Origin: Cytophagales bacterium
GTDB lineage: Bacteria > Bacteroidota > Bacteroidia > Cytophagales > Spirosomataceae
DNA: 60,563 nucleotides
Direction: 5' to 3'
Assembly (NCBI GenBank): GCA_013298215.1
Contig: JAAFKE010000018.1
Location: 1 to 60,563, forward strand
Under the pieces are notes generated by a model, which was not told the origin of the DNA, searched no databases, and saw nothing but the letters and a program-made list of their open reading frames with translations. This document shows positions 44,009 to 52,491 of the stretch, one piece after another (position 1 is the stretch's first letter; each line of letters starts with the position of its first letter). The position numbers and the translations under genes are program-made.

Positions 44009-45349
44009 ATGACACTAAATGCACTCACGGCCATATCTCCGATCGACGGCCGCTACCGCCAAAACGTAGAAACGTTGGCCCCCTATTTTTCAGAATTTGC
44101 GCTCATTCAGTACCGCGTTCGCATCGAAATTGAGTATTTTGTGGCACTTTGCGAGTTGCCCCTGCCGCAACTCGCCAGTTTCGACAAATCGCTTTTCCCT
44201 AATTTACGCGCACTCTACCAGCAATTTGGCCACGCCGACGCGCTGCGCGTCAAAGAAATAGAACGTACCACCAACCACGACGTGAAGGCGGTGGAGTATT
44301 TCATCAAAGAAAAACTGAAAGACCTCAACCTCGATGTTTATTTGGAGTTCATACACTTTGGGCTCACGTCGCAGGACATAAACAACACCGCCATTCCGCT
44401 GCTGCTCAAAGAAGCCACCGAGGCCGTCGTTGTGCCGTTGTATGTGCAGGTAGTGGCCCAGCTACAAGCCCGAGCCGATGCTTGGGCGAGCGTACCGATG
44501 CTGGCCCGCACGCACGGCCAGCCCGCCACGCCCACGCGCCTGGGAAAAGAAATGATGGTTTTTGTGGAAAGACTCCAAAATCAGCTCAAAATGTTGCCGA
44601 ATGTTCCGCAATCGGCCAAGTTTGGGGGAGCAACTGGCAATTTCAACGCCCACCGCGTGGCCTATCCCGCCATAGATTGGGTGACGTTTGCCAATGTATT
44701 TGTGGGCTCTTTGGGGCTGTCGAGAAGCCAGTTTACTACCCAGATTGAGCACTACGACAACCTGGCGGCGTTGCTCGACAACTTTAAACGACTCAATACC
44801 ATTGTTTTAGACCTCGACCGCGACTTGTGGACATACGTGTCGATGGAGTACTTCAAGCAGCGAATCAAGGCGGGCGAAGTGGGGTCGTCGGCCATGCCGC
44901 ACAAAGTGAACCCGATAGATTTTGAAAATTCGGAGGGCAACCTGGGCATTGCCAACGCAATTTTTGAACATTTGGCGGCCAAGTTGCCCGTGTCGCGGTT
45001 GCAGCGCGACCTCACCGACTCTACCGTGCTGCGAAACATTGGCGTGCCTTTTGCGCACACCGTCATTGCGTTGCGGTCGTTGCTCAAAGGATTAGAAAAA
45101 CTCGAACTCAACGAAGCGGCCATCCGTGCCGATTTAGAAAACAACTGGGCGGTGGTGGCCGAGGCCATCCAAACTATTCTGCGCCGCGAAGCCTTCCCCC
45201 AGCCCTACGAAGCCCTCAAAAACTTGACCCGCACCAACGAAAAGATAACCGCCAGCAGCATTGCCAATTTTATTGAAACTTTAGACGTTTCGGAGGCCAT
45301 AAAATCAGAACTATGCACCATTTCTCCCTTCAATTACGTAGGTGTCTGA
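44009..45349 (+). CDS. purB: Adenylosuccinate lyase
   Basis: Fumarase-superfamily enzyme of purine synthesis, cleaving SAICAR and adenylosuccinate with release of fumarate. 446 aa. Typical motifs are ISPIDGRYR at the N-terminus, TNHDVKAVEYFIKEKL, FGLTSQDINNTA with the catalytic His region, MLARTHGQPATPT, and the flexible signature loop SSAMPHKVNPIDFENSEG. The DFENSEGNLGI ending and length match the E. coli-type PurB. It stands as a single gene with its own -7 box; other pur genes are not in the window. Confidence 0.96.
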   Translation: MTLNALTAISPIDGRYRQNVETLAPYFSEFALIQYRVRIEIEYFVALCELPLPQLASFDKSLFPNLRALYQQFGHADALRVKEIERTTNHDVKAVEYFIKEKLKDLNLDVYLEFIHFGLTSQDINNTAIPLLLKEATEAVVVPLYVQVVAQLQARADAWASVPMLARTHGQPATPTRLGKEMMVFVERLQNQLKMLPNVPQSAKFGGATGNFNAHRVAYPAIDWVTFANVFVGSLGLSRSQFTTQIEHYDNLAALLDNFKRLNTIVLDLDRDLWTYVSMEYFKQRIKAGEVGSSAMPHKVNPIDFENSEGNLGIANAIFEHLAAKLPVSRLQRDLTDSTVLRNIGVPFAHTVIALRSLLKGLEKLELNEAAIRADLENNWAVVAEAIQTILRREAFPQPYEALKNLTRTNEKITASSIANFIETLDVSEAIKSELCTISPFNYVGV

Positions 45350-45650
45350 TTTTAGTATTGCATTATTTTGCTATTTTGTACAACGATTAAAATTTTACTA
45401 TTCCCATTTTTGTTGTATTATTTAAAGAATATTCACTTTTTTTGAAAAATAAAATGGGATTATGCGCCTATGAACTGTTACTATTAAAGCCAAAAACTGT
45501 ATTTTTTGTATTATTTCAATAAGTTCTTAAATTGTAGTATATAAACATTCGTAGAGGTGTTTTTTGACCCTTTTTTTTCTCGATTCGACCCGCAACCTTT
45601 GCATCGTCAAAGCAAGACTGTTGCGGATGTACATTAAATCTGAACAAAAA
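45350..45650. other. AT-rich intergenic region
   Basis: No gene is supported. The stretch is very AT-rich, with many T-runs. A 9-bp inverted repeat (45,402-45,410 with 45,451-45,459) is too widely spaced to call a terminator. AACCTTTG at 45,594-45,601 loosely resembles a -7 box 50 bp before the next ATG. Confidence 0.4.
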
Positions 45651-46250
45651 ATGAAAAAAAACACAATGATCTCAGCGGCCTTAGTAGCCGTCATGTTGGC
45701 CAGTACGGTAGGTACTTTCGCCAACGTCCACCGCGTAAAATCAACAATAAGTGCAGCCACCGTTGAAGGAAAAAAACTCAATGTGGTAGCAAACCGTCCC
45801 GAGGCTTCGGCCGTTCGGGTCGAGATTAGGGATGCCGACGGCATTGCCCAGTACGACGGCACAGAAAACTCTGGCCAATTCAAGAAGCAATACAACCTGG
45901 CTGCGTTGGCCGAGGGCAATTATACCCTCACGTTATCGACCGACCAGTGGGTGAGCGTTCAGCCGTTTAGCATAGCGGGTGCCAACGTGCTGCTCAGTAC
46001 TGCCAACTACCAAGAGGTGGTTAAAGTAGCGGTTGCTCAATTGGCAAACAACAATTTTGTGGTGCAAGCCAACACCAAAAACGTGCCACTTTTGGGCGTG
46101 AGTTTGGTCAATAGCTACGGCGAGGTTGTGCATACCGACACCGTTACGGAGGCCAAACAGTTCAACTTGAACAAGTTGCCAAAGGGAAAATATACCTTTG
46201 TGGTGAGCCTGGGAAACAAGGAGATCACTCAAAACGTGGTTGTAAAATAA
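45651..46250 (+). CDS. Secreted Ig-like protein of unknown function
   Basis: 199-aa protein with signal peptide (1-25, ending GTFAN) and a mature part of two similar beta-sandwich modules. KKLNVVANRPEASAVRVEIR with AEGNYTLTLS in the first mirrors NNNFVVQANTKNVPLLGVSL with PKGKYTFVVSL in the second. These resemble Ig-like or DUF3244-type domains of secreted Bacteroidota proteins. The ATG at 45,651 is preferred over upstream in-frame starts because it begins MKKNTMISAALVAVM, a clean signal peptide. It is a single gene with a strong terminator, which fits a well-expressed small secreted protein. Confidence 0.8.
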   Translation: MKKNTMISAALVAVMLASTVGTFANVHRVKSTISAATVEGKKLNVVANRPEASAVRVEIRDADGIAQYDGTENSGQFKKQYNLAALAEGNYTLTLSTDQWVSVQPFSIAGANVLLSTANYQEVVKVAVAQLANNNFVVQANTKNVPLLGVSLVNSYGEVVHTDTVTEAKQFNLNKLPKGKYTFVVSLGNKEITQNVVVK

Positions 46251-46307
46251 TGATTCACTCAAACAGAACAAAACTTTAACCACATCCTGACTAACAATTT
46301 TGCTGAC

Positions 46308-46336
46308 AAGCCCGTCCGAAAAGACGGGCTTTTTGT
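46308..46336 (+). terminator. Rho-independent terminator after the Ig-like gene
   Basis: AAGCCCGTC (46,308-46,316) and GACGGGCTT (46,323-46,331) form a 9-bp GC-rich stem with a 6-nt loop, followed by TTTG and TTTAT. Confidence 0.85.
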
Positions 46337-46375
46337 TTATTTTTGGTTTTTGATCGAAATTTTACCGAATATACA

Positions 46376-47164
46376 ATGCCCAAAGCACTTCTATCCATTG
46401 ACATTGGCAATACTGACACCGTTTTTGGACTGTACATGGATGGCGCGTGGCGGCCACACCTGCGCATGCGTTCGCTGGTTGAGGATGCCTCGGTGCACTA
46501 CGAAGCAAAGTTACGCCTGCATTTGCTCGAACTGAGCTTAAACCTTAGCGACGTAAAAACGGTTGTGTTAAGTAGTGTGGTGCCACCGCTTACGTCGATT
46601 GTGGGCCAAATGGCCGAGCGTTTGTTTGGAAGCCCGCCCATTGTGGTTGGCCCCACAACTTTTGCTGGGCTTACCGTCGAGATCGACCGCCCCCACGAGA
46701 TCGGTAGCGACCTGGTGGCCAATGCGGTGGCAGCCTGGACAAAATACGGCCGCAATTGCGTAGTGGTGGACTTCGGTACGGCCCTGACTTTCACGACGGT
46801 GTCTGAACGCGGCCAAATACTGGGCGTGGCCATTGCACCAGGCTTGCGAACGGCCGTGAAGGCGCTTTTTGCCAACACCGCGCAGCTACCCGAAGTGCCA
46901 CTAAAACTACCCGAATCGGCAATTGGAAAAAATACCGTTCAGGCTATTCAGGCGGGTATTTTGCTGGGCTACGAGAGTTTGGTACGGGGCATGATTACGC
47001 GCATTAGACGCGAGCTCGGCGGCGACTGCGTGGCAGTGGCTACGGGCGGGTTGTCGTCTATTATTGATACTTTGCACGGTGAGTTCGTCGAAATAAACAT
47101 AAATTTAACGCTCGATGGCCTGCTTGCCATCGGCCAAGCCCACGAAAAAAACCTGTCTGAATAA
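46376..47164 (+). CDS. coaX: Type III pantothenate kinase
   Basis: Phosphorylates pantothenate in the first step of CoA synthesis; the type III form is insensitive to CoA feedback. 262 aa from ATG 46,376, which puts the nucleotide-binding motif SIDIGNTDTVFGLY at the N-terminus as in relatives; an earlier in-frame start would add 11 residues. The second ASKHA motifs are VVVDFGTALTFTTV and GVAIAPGLRTAVKALFANTA, and the third is VAVATGGLSSII. It precedes lhgO by 10 bp. panB lies 23 kb away, so the pathway is dispersed. Confidence 0.92.
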   Translation: MPKALLSIDIGNTDTVFGLYMDGAWRPHLRMRSLVEDASVHYEAKLRLHLLELSLNLSDVKTVVLSSVVPPLTSIVGQMAERLFGSPPIVVGPTTFAGLTVEIDRPHEIGSDLVANAVAAWTKYGRNCVVVDFGTALTFTTVSERGQILGVAIAPGLRTAVKALFANTAQLPEVPLKLPESAIGKNTVQAIQAGILLGYESLVRGMITRIRRELGGDCVAVATGGLSSIIDTLHGEFVEININLTLDGLLAIGQAHEKNLSE

Positions 47165-47174
47165 ACCTAATTGT

Positions 47175-48371
47175 ATGCAAGATGTAGTAGTAATTGGGGG
47201 TGGAATTGTTGGCCTGGCCACCGCCCTAAAAATTAAAGAACGGCAGCCGTCGCTCAGGGTGGTTGTATTAGAGAAAGAAAACGAAGTAGCCAAGCACCAA
47301 ACTGGCCACAACAGCGGCGTGATTCACTCGGGGCTGTACTACAAACCAGGCAGTTTGAAAGCCATAAACTGCATCAAAGGCTACCAGATGCTCATCGATT
47401 TTGCCAACGAGGAGGACATACCCTACGATTTGTGCGGCAAAATTGTGGTGGCCACCAAAAAAAATCAGGTTCCTATCTTAGACGGATTGTACGAGCGCGG
47501 AGCCGAAAACGGCCTGCTGGGGTTTAAAAAATTAAACCTCGAGCAAATGCGCGAAATTGAACCCCACGTGACGGGCGTAGCTGGTTTTTTTGTGCCGCAA
47601 ACGGGCATTATTGACTACAAACTGGTGTGCGAAAAATACGCCGAAAGGCTCCAAAAAATAGGCGGGCAGGTGGTGCTGGGCCAGAAAGTAATTGAGATTA
47701 AAAGCACTGGAAAGACATCGACGGTGATAACCCAAACGGGCTTTTATGAAACAAAATTGGTGGTGAATTGCGCGGGTTTGTACTCCGACAAAATGGCGCA
47801 GCTCACCCAAGACGAAAAAATTCATTTGCGAATTATCCCCTTCCGAGGCGAGTATTTTGAGCTAAAGCCCGAGCGTCAGTATTTGGTTAAAAACCTAATT
47901 TACCCCGTTCCAGACCCTAATTTCCCGTTTTTGGGCGTGCATTTTACCCGCATGATCCAGGGTGGGGTAGAAGCTGGCCCCAACGCAGTGCTGGCTTTTG
48001 GGCGCGAGAGCTACGAAAAATTAGACATCAATGCCAAAGAACTTTGGGAGACGCTTACCTGGCCAGGCTTTCAGAAAGTGGCCACCAAATACTGGCAAAC
48101 TGGCCTCGGCGAAATGTACCGCTCTTTCTCGAAGGCGGCTTTCACGCGGGCGTTGCAAGAGCTTATTCCCGACATTACAGCCAGCGACCTCACCCCAGGC
48201 GGGGCGGGGGTACGTGCCCAAGCCTGCGACCGCGACGGAGGGCTTTTAGACGATTTTAGCATCATAGAACGCCCCAATGCGATTAATATTTGCAACGCGC
48301 CGTCGCCAGCGGCCACGTCGTCGTTGGCCATTGGCGAGGCTGTTTCGGAGTTAGTTTTGCAACGGTTTTAG
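47175..48371 (+). CDS. lhgO: L-2-hydroxyglutarate oxidase
   Basis: FAD-dependent oxidoreductase that oxidises L-2-hydroxyglutarate to 2-oxoglutarate. 398 aa. Rossmann motif VVVIGGGIVGLATALKIKE at the N-terminus, then KHQTGHNSGVIHSGLYYKPG, which is characteristic of LhgO/YgaF, and near the end GAGVRAQACDRDGGLLDDF with the FAD-binding C-terminus NAPSPAATSSLAIGE. The start at 47,175 fits because it begins directly with the FAD motif. It follows coaX by 10 bp and is followed by the PAP2 gene after 3 bp, so the genes are probably co-transcribed. Confidence 0.92.
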   Translation: MQDVVVIGGGIVGLATALKIKERQPSLRVVVLEKENEVAKHQTGHNSGVIHSGLYYKPGSLKAINCIKGYQMLIDFANEEDIPYDLCGKIVVATKKNQVPILDGLYERGAENGLLGFKKLNLEQMREIEPHVTGVAGFFVPQTGIIDYKLVCEKYAERLQKIGGQVVLGQKVIEIKSTGKTSTVITQTGFYETKLVVNCAGLYSDKMAQLTQDEKIHLRIIPFRGEYFELKPERQYLVKNLIYPVPDPNFPFLGVHFTRMIQGGVEAGPNAVLAFGRESYEKLDINAKELWETLTWPGFQKVATKYWQTGLGEMYRSFSKAAFTRALQELIPDITASDLTPGGAGVRAQACDRDGGLLDDFSIIERPNAINICNAPSPAATSSLAIGEAVSELVLQRF

Positions 48372-48374
48372 CGC

Positions 48375-49049
48375 GTGGATGCCAAGCGGACAGCACCCAC
48401 TTTTTATCAGTTGGCGCAAAAAAACAGCTCGTTCTTAGTTCCTTTTTTGCTCCTGCTTTTGGCGGTTGGCGTGGTGCAAATTTTGTACCGCCAGGGCATT
48501 GTTTTGCTGTGGGTCAATCAAAGAAACAGCCCGTTTGCCGATGAGTTTTTTCGGTACGCCACCCACCTTGGCGACGGCCGATGGTGGGTTTTAGCGGGCC
48601 TTTTGCTGTTGTTCAGATCGTACCGAAACGGTATCTTGATGCTTGCCATTTACGCCGTCTCGGGCATTTTGTCTTCGATCCTAAAATCACTTTTCGACGT
48701 ACCGCGCCCCGCCGCGTATTTTGAAAAATCGCTCATTTTTCTGCACCGTGTGAGCGGCATCGACTGGTACTACGCCCACAGTTTTCCGTCGGGGCATACC
48801 ACCACGGCGTTTGCGCTCTTTTTTTTGCTGGCGGTGTGGTCGGAGAGCCACCTCGCCAAGTTTGCCTGGCTGCTGCCAGCGGTGGTGGTGGGCTACTCGA
48901 GAATGTATTTGCTACAACATTTTTTAATAGACGTAACTTTCGGTGCGCTGCTTGGCACCGTGATTAGTTTTTTGGTTTATTGGCGGGTAGAAAAATACTG
49001 GCAACAAAACCCCAGGCGGTGGTTGAACAAAAGTATTTTGAACCGATGA
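48375..49049 (+). CDS. PAP2-family membrane phosphatase
   Basis: 224-aa integral membrane phosphatase of the PAP2 superfamily with about six membrane segments. All three catalytic signatures are visible: KSLFDVPRP (KxxxxxxRP), FPSGHTTTAFA (PSGH) and GYSRMYLLQHFLIDV (SRxxxxxHxxxD). Substrates of the family include undecaprenyl diphosphate and phosphatidic acid. A GTG at 48,375 is used, 3 bp after lhgO; no in-frame ATG lies near. Its stop overlaps the next gene's ATG (ATGA). With glycosyltransferases downstream, recycling of the lipid carrier is a reasonable guess. Confidence 0.9.
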   Translation: MDAKRTAPTFYQLAQKNSSFLVPFLLLLLAVGVVQILYRQGIVLLWVNQRNSPFADEFFRYATHLGDGRWWVLAGLLLLFRSYRNGILMLAIYAVSGILSSILKSLFDVPRPAAYFEKSLIFLHRVSGIDWYYAHSFPSGHTTTAFALFFLLAVWSESHLAKFAWLLPAVVVGYSRMYLLQHFLIDVTFGALLGTVISFLVYWRVEKYWQQNPRRWLNKSILNR

Positions 49050-49618
49050 GGCCCTTTGGACTGGTACTTTGTGGTGGCGAAAGCACCCGAATGGGGCGAG
49101 ACAAAAGTTTGATTGACTACCACGGTAAGCCCCAACGCGGTCATTTGACCGACCTACTCAGCCCGTTTTGTGCGCGGGTACTTTGGTCGATTAACGATGC
49201 GCAGTTTGAACAAATGATACGAATAGACCAAAATACGGAACACGTTTTGCGGGACGAATACCCCCAAGAAGGGCCGCTGGGAGGGATTATGACCGCTTTT
49301 AGAAAATACCCAGCCGTGCCGTGGCTCATTGTCTCGTGCGATTTGCCCCGCCTAACCGCCACTACGATTGACTATCTGCTGCAAAACCGAAACCCAAATG
49401 CCGATGCTACGCTTTTTGCCGATCCGCGCCCGTATCCGTTTGTAAGTATTTGGGAGCCAGCTATTTTTGATGCCTTGCAATCGTACTGGGCGCAAGGACT
49501 ACGCTCTCCCGTTGGTTTGATGGGGTCGGCCGATGTCCATTTTTTGACCATACCCAACCCCCAAGAATTTTTAGACGTAAACGACCATGAAACCTACCAA
49601 TCTGTTAAAAAATCTTGA
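49046..49618 (+). CDS. MobA-like nucleotidyltransferase
   Basis: 190-aa protein of the MobA/NTP_transf_3 family. The N-terminal GLVLCGGESTRMGRDKSLIDY is the nucleotide-binding signature, and VSCDLPRLTA carries the metal-binding Asp. MobA attaches GMP to molybdopterin, but related proteins transfer other nucleotides, and no other molybdenum cofactor gene is in the window. The ATG at 49,046 overlaps the PAP2 stop by 4 bp; the frame extends upstream inside that gene. It overlaps the next gene, a GT39 protein, by 32 bp. Confidence 0.82.
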   Translation: MRPFGLVLCGGESTRMGRDKSLIDYHGKPQRGHLTDLLSPFCARVLWSINDAQFEQMIRIDQNTEHVLRDEYPQEGPLGGIMTAFRKYPAVPWLIVSCDLPRLTATTIDYLLQNRNPNADATLFADPRPYPFVSIWEPAIFDALQSYWAQGLRSPVGLMGSADVHFLTIPNPQEFLDVNDHETYQSVKKS

Positions 49619-51224
49619 CCCGCTCTGGCTGGTACTGCTGGGCGCGTTTTTTTTTCTGCCCAACTTGGGAAGCATTCACCTGTTCGATTGGGACGAAATA
49701 AACTTCGCCGAGTCGGCGCGGGAGATGATCTTGACGGGCAATTACGCCCAGGTTCAAATTGACTTTCAGCCGTTTTGGGAAAAACCACCGCTGTTTTTTT
49801 GGCTACAGGTGTTGGCCATGAAAGCGTTTGGGATCAACGAATTTGCGGCGCGGCTTCCCAACGCCATCGCAGGGATTGTGACCTTGCTCACCTTTTTTTT
49901 TGTGGGTAAACGCCTCTACGACAGGCAGTTTGGTTTCTTGTGGGCATTGGCTTATCTGGGGTCAGTTACGCCGCACCTGTATTTCAAGTCGGGAATCATC
50001 GACCCAATTTTCAATTATTTTATGTTCCTGTCCATCGTTTTTTTGACCCGAAAACAGTTTTTGCTGGCGGGGCTTTTGGCTGGTTTGGCCGTCTGGACCA
50101 AAGGCCCAGTGGGGGCGGGCATTCCGCTGCTCACCCTCGGCGCGGTGTGGGCCATCAATCGGTTTAAGCCCGTGTTGCGCCTAAAAGACTTGTTCGTTTT
50201 CGGGCTCACGGCCGCCGCCTTGGGCGCGGGTTGGGTTGGTTTTGTGGCCTCCACGAGTGGGTTTGGGGTGGTACAAGATTTTTTTGCGTACCTGTTGCGC
50301 CTGCTGGCCACCTCGGAGGCGGGGCACGGCCAGCCGTTTTATTACCATTTTGTGGTGGTGCTCATTGGCGCGTTTCCAATTTCGATTATTGCCATTCGTT
50401 TCCTGAAAATACCAGCGGCAACCGCCAGCCAGCCCGATTTTAAGGCGTGGATGGTCGCACTATTTTGGGTGGTTATGGTTGTTTTTTCGGTTGTCAAAAC
50501 CAAAATTGTTCATTATTCGTCGATGACGTACTTTCCGCTCTCGTTTTTGGCGGCTTACCACCTTTATTTGTGGCAAAAAGGTGAAATTGTTTGGAAAAAA
50601 TCGTTCACCGTGCTGCTCATTCTGATTGGCTTTCTGCTATCTTTTTTGCTTGCGGCCGTTCCACTGGTCGGAATGTACGCCCGCCGACTTGCCCCCTATA
50701 TCAACGATAAATTTGCTGTCGCAAACCTGAAAGCCCCCGTGCCGTGGAGCGGCTACGAATGGCTTTTTGGGGTAGTTTATTTTGGCGCCATTTGTTTGGT
50801 TGTTTTTCTGCTGAACCGCCGCAAGGCCTTGGCGATCCGAGTACTGTTCTTTGCAACGGCGGCGCTCATGTTTGGTTACTCGGCAGTTGTTGTTCCAAAA
50901 ATAGAGGGTTATTCGCAGCGCACCGTCATTGATTTTTACGAGTCGAAAGCCTACCAAAACGTGTATGTTCAGCCGCTGGGTTTTAAGTCATACGCGCACC
51001 TGTACTACGGACGCAAGCAGCCTCCGACCAATCCAAAAAGTTACGACGAAAACTGGTTGCTCAATGGAGAAGTAGATAGGTCCGTTTTTTTTGTGGCCCG
51101 AATAGACCGTTACCAACAATACAAATCAAATCCCAATTTGGAGTTTATCAAAGAAGAAAACGGTTTTGTGTTCTTGCGCCGAAAGCCTGATTATAAGCGC
51201 ATTAACGAATCTTTGCTGCGATGA
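49587..51224 (+). CDS. GT39-like (ArnT-type) membrane glycosyltransferase
   Basis: 545-aa GT-C glycosyltransferase with about a dozen membrane segments. The first external loop has FDWDEINFAESAREM, the acidic catalytic motif of ArnT/PMT proteins, followed by FWEKPPLFFWLQVLAMKAFG. It transfers a sugar from a polyprenyl-phosphate donor to lipid A, a glycan or protein; the acceptor is unknown. It starts inside the MobA-like gene and its stop overlaps the GT4 start (ATGA), which points to tight translational coupling across PAP2, MobA-like, GT39 and GT4. Confidence 0.88.
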   Translation: MKPTNLLKNLDPLWLVLLGAFFFLPNLGSIHLFDWDEINFAESAREMILTGNYAQVQIDFQPFWEKPPLFFWLQVLAMKAFGINEFAARLPNAIAGIVTLLTFFFVGKRLYDRQFGFLWALAYLGSVTPHLYFKSGIIDPIFNYFMFLSIVFLTRKQFLLAGLLAGLAVWTKGPVGAGIPLLTLGAVWAINRFKPVLRLKDLFVFGLTAAALGAGWVGFVASTSGFGVVQDFFAYLLRLLATSEAGHGQPFYYHFVVVLIGAFPISIIAIRFLKIPAATASQPDFKAWMVALFWVVMVVFSVVKTKIVHYSSMTYFPLSFLAAYHLYLWQKGEIVWKKSFTVLLILIGFLLSFLLAAVPLVGMYARRLAPYINDKFAVANLKAPVPWSGYEWLFGVVYFGAICLVVFLLNRRKALAIRVLFFATAALMFGYSAVVVPKIEGYSQRTVIDFYESKAYQNVYVQPLGFKSYAHLYYGRKQPPTNPKSYDENWLLNGEVDRSVFFVARIDRYQQYKSNPNLEFIKEENGFVFLRRKPDYKRINESLLR

Positions 51225-52393
51225 GCCCGGCCAGAATACGCGTGCTAAGAATGGTGACAGTACCAATTACCTTTGAAACCATTTTAGCGGGGCAAATGCG
51301 ATTTTTGAACGAAAACGGCTACAATGTCACCATGGTTAGTGCCAATTCGACGGGAATCGGTGCACTAACAACGCGAGAAGGTTGCCCGCATCGGGTTGTC
51401 AATTTTCGTCGGCAGATCAGCATTTGGTACGATTGCCTGGCGTTGGTCGAGACCCTGAAACTGATCCGACAACTACGTCCTGATGTAGTACACACCCAAA
51501 CGCCCAAAGCGGGATTTGTGGGTATGCTGGCGGCTTGGTTGCTGGGTGTGCCCGTGCGTTTGCACACCGTGGGCGGCTTGCCACTTTTAGAAAAGACGGG
51601 CTTGATGCGCTGGTTTTTGGTTCAAATAGAACGGATCACCTACGCGCTAACCACGCGGGTTTTTGTTAATTCGTTCGGGCTCAAACAGTACATTGAACGT
51701 CATATTGGTGGCTTTAACACCAAACTTTTTGTTATCGGAAATGGGAGTACCAACGGCGTTGATGGGGCTTATTTTAAGCGTTCGGCGGCGTTGGAGAGCC
51801 AGGCGCGTGCGCTGCGCATGCAATGGAAATACGCTCACGCCGATTTTGTGTGGATTTACGTTGGCAGAATCACCCGCGACAAGGGTATCGACGAACTTAT
51901 TGCGGCTTTTGTGGCGTTGGAAGCGCGTCAGCCAAACGCCAAATTGCTCATTTTGGGCGGCTTCGATGCCGAAAGTGATTCCATTTTGCCGCTGACCAAG
52001 CACGCTATCGCCAGCCACCAGGCCATTAAACACATTGATTTTCAGGTCGATGTACGCCCTTATCTCATGGCGGCCAACGCTTTTGTTTTTCCAAGCTACC
52101 GCGAAGGGCTGCCGAATGCGCTCATGGAGGCGGCCTGCATGGAAATGCCCATTGTGACAACCAACGTGCTGGGCTGCAACGAGGTCATTACAAACAACGA
52201 AAACGGACTGCTCGTGCCTCCCAAAGATGCTGTTTTGCTGGCCAATGCCATGCACCGCGTGCAAACTGTCCCGTTGTTGCGCCAGCAGTTGAGCCAACGA
52301 GTGCGGCTGTCGGTTTGTACTCGGTACGAACGGGGGCCGCTGTTGGACGCTATTTTGGCGGCTTACCAAAACGCAATGAATCATAAAATGTAG
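51221..52393 (+). CDS. GT4-family glycosyltransferase
   Basis: 390-aa cytoplasmic GT-B glycosyltransferase. The N-terminal acceptor domain contains PDVVHTQTPKAGFVGMLAAW. The C-terminal donor domain has YVGRITRDKGIDELIAAF and FPSYREGLPNALMEAACMEM with the conserved E-x7-E motif, then EVITNNENGLLVPPKD. It resembles transferases of capsule or exopolysaccharide synthesis that act on lipid-linked sugars. It overlaps the GT39 stop by 4 bp and ends the run. Confidence 0.9.
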   Translation: MSPARIRVLRMVTVPITFETILAGQMRFLNENGYNVTMVSANSTGIGALTTREGCPHRVVNFRRQISIWYDCLALVETLKLIRQLRPDVVHTQTPKAGFVGMLAAWLLGVPVRLHTVGGLPLLEKTGLMRWFLVQIERITYALTTRVFVNSFGLKQYIERHIGGFNTKLFVIGNGSTNGVDGAYFKRSAALESQARALRMQWKYAHADFVWIYVGRITRDKGIDELIAAFVALEARQPNAKLLILGGFDAESDSILPLTKHAIASHQAIKHIDFQVDVRPYLMAANAFVFPSYREGLPNALMEAACMEMPIVTTNVLGCNEVITNNENGLLVPPKDAVLLANAMHRVQTVPLLRQQLSQRVRLSVCTRYERGPLLDAILAAYQNAMNHKM

Positions 52394-52414
52394 GGGGCAA
52401 CAAACAGAATTTCG

Positions 52415-52422
52415 TAAGTTTG
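52415..52422 (+). promoter_or_regulatory. -7 promoter box for argG
   Basis: TAAGTTTG matches TAnnTTTG exactly and is followed by C, 69 bp before the argG ATG. No clear -33 TTG is seen. Confidence 0.45.
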
Positions 52423-52491
52423 CGGTTGGGTTTGCGCAGCACGATTGCGGGCCAACGGTAAATCCTGAAAAACAAACAAGTAGTAAATGCA

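Noticed and set aside
45402-45459. Inverted repeat after purB as a terminator
   Set aside because: Nine-bp AT-rich stem with a 40-nt loop in a very AT-rich region is expected by chance.
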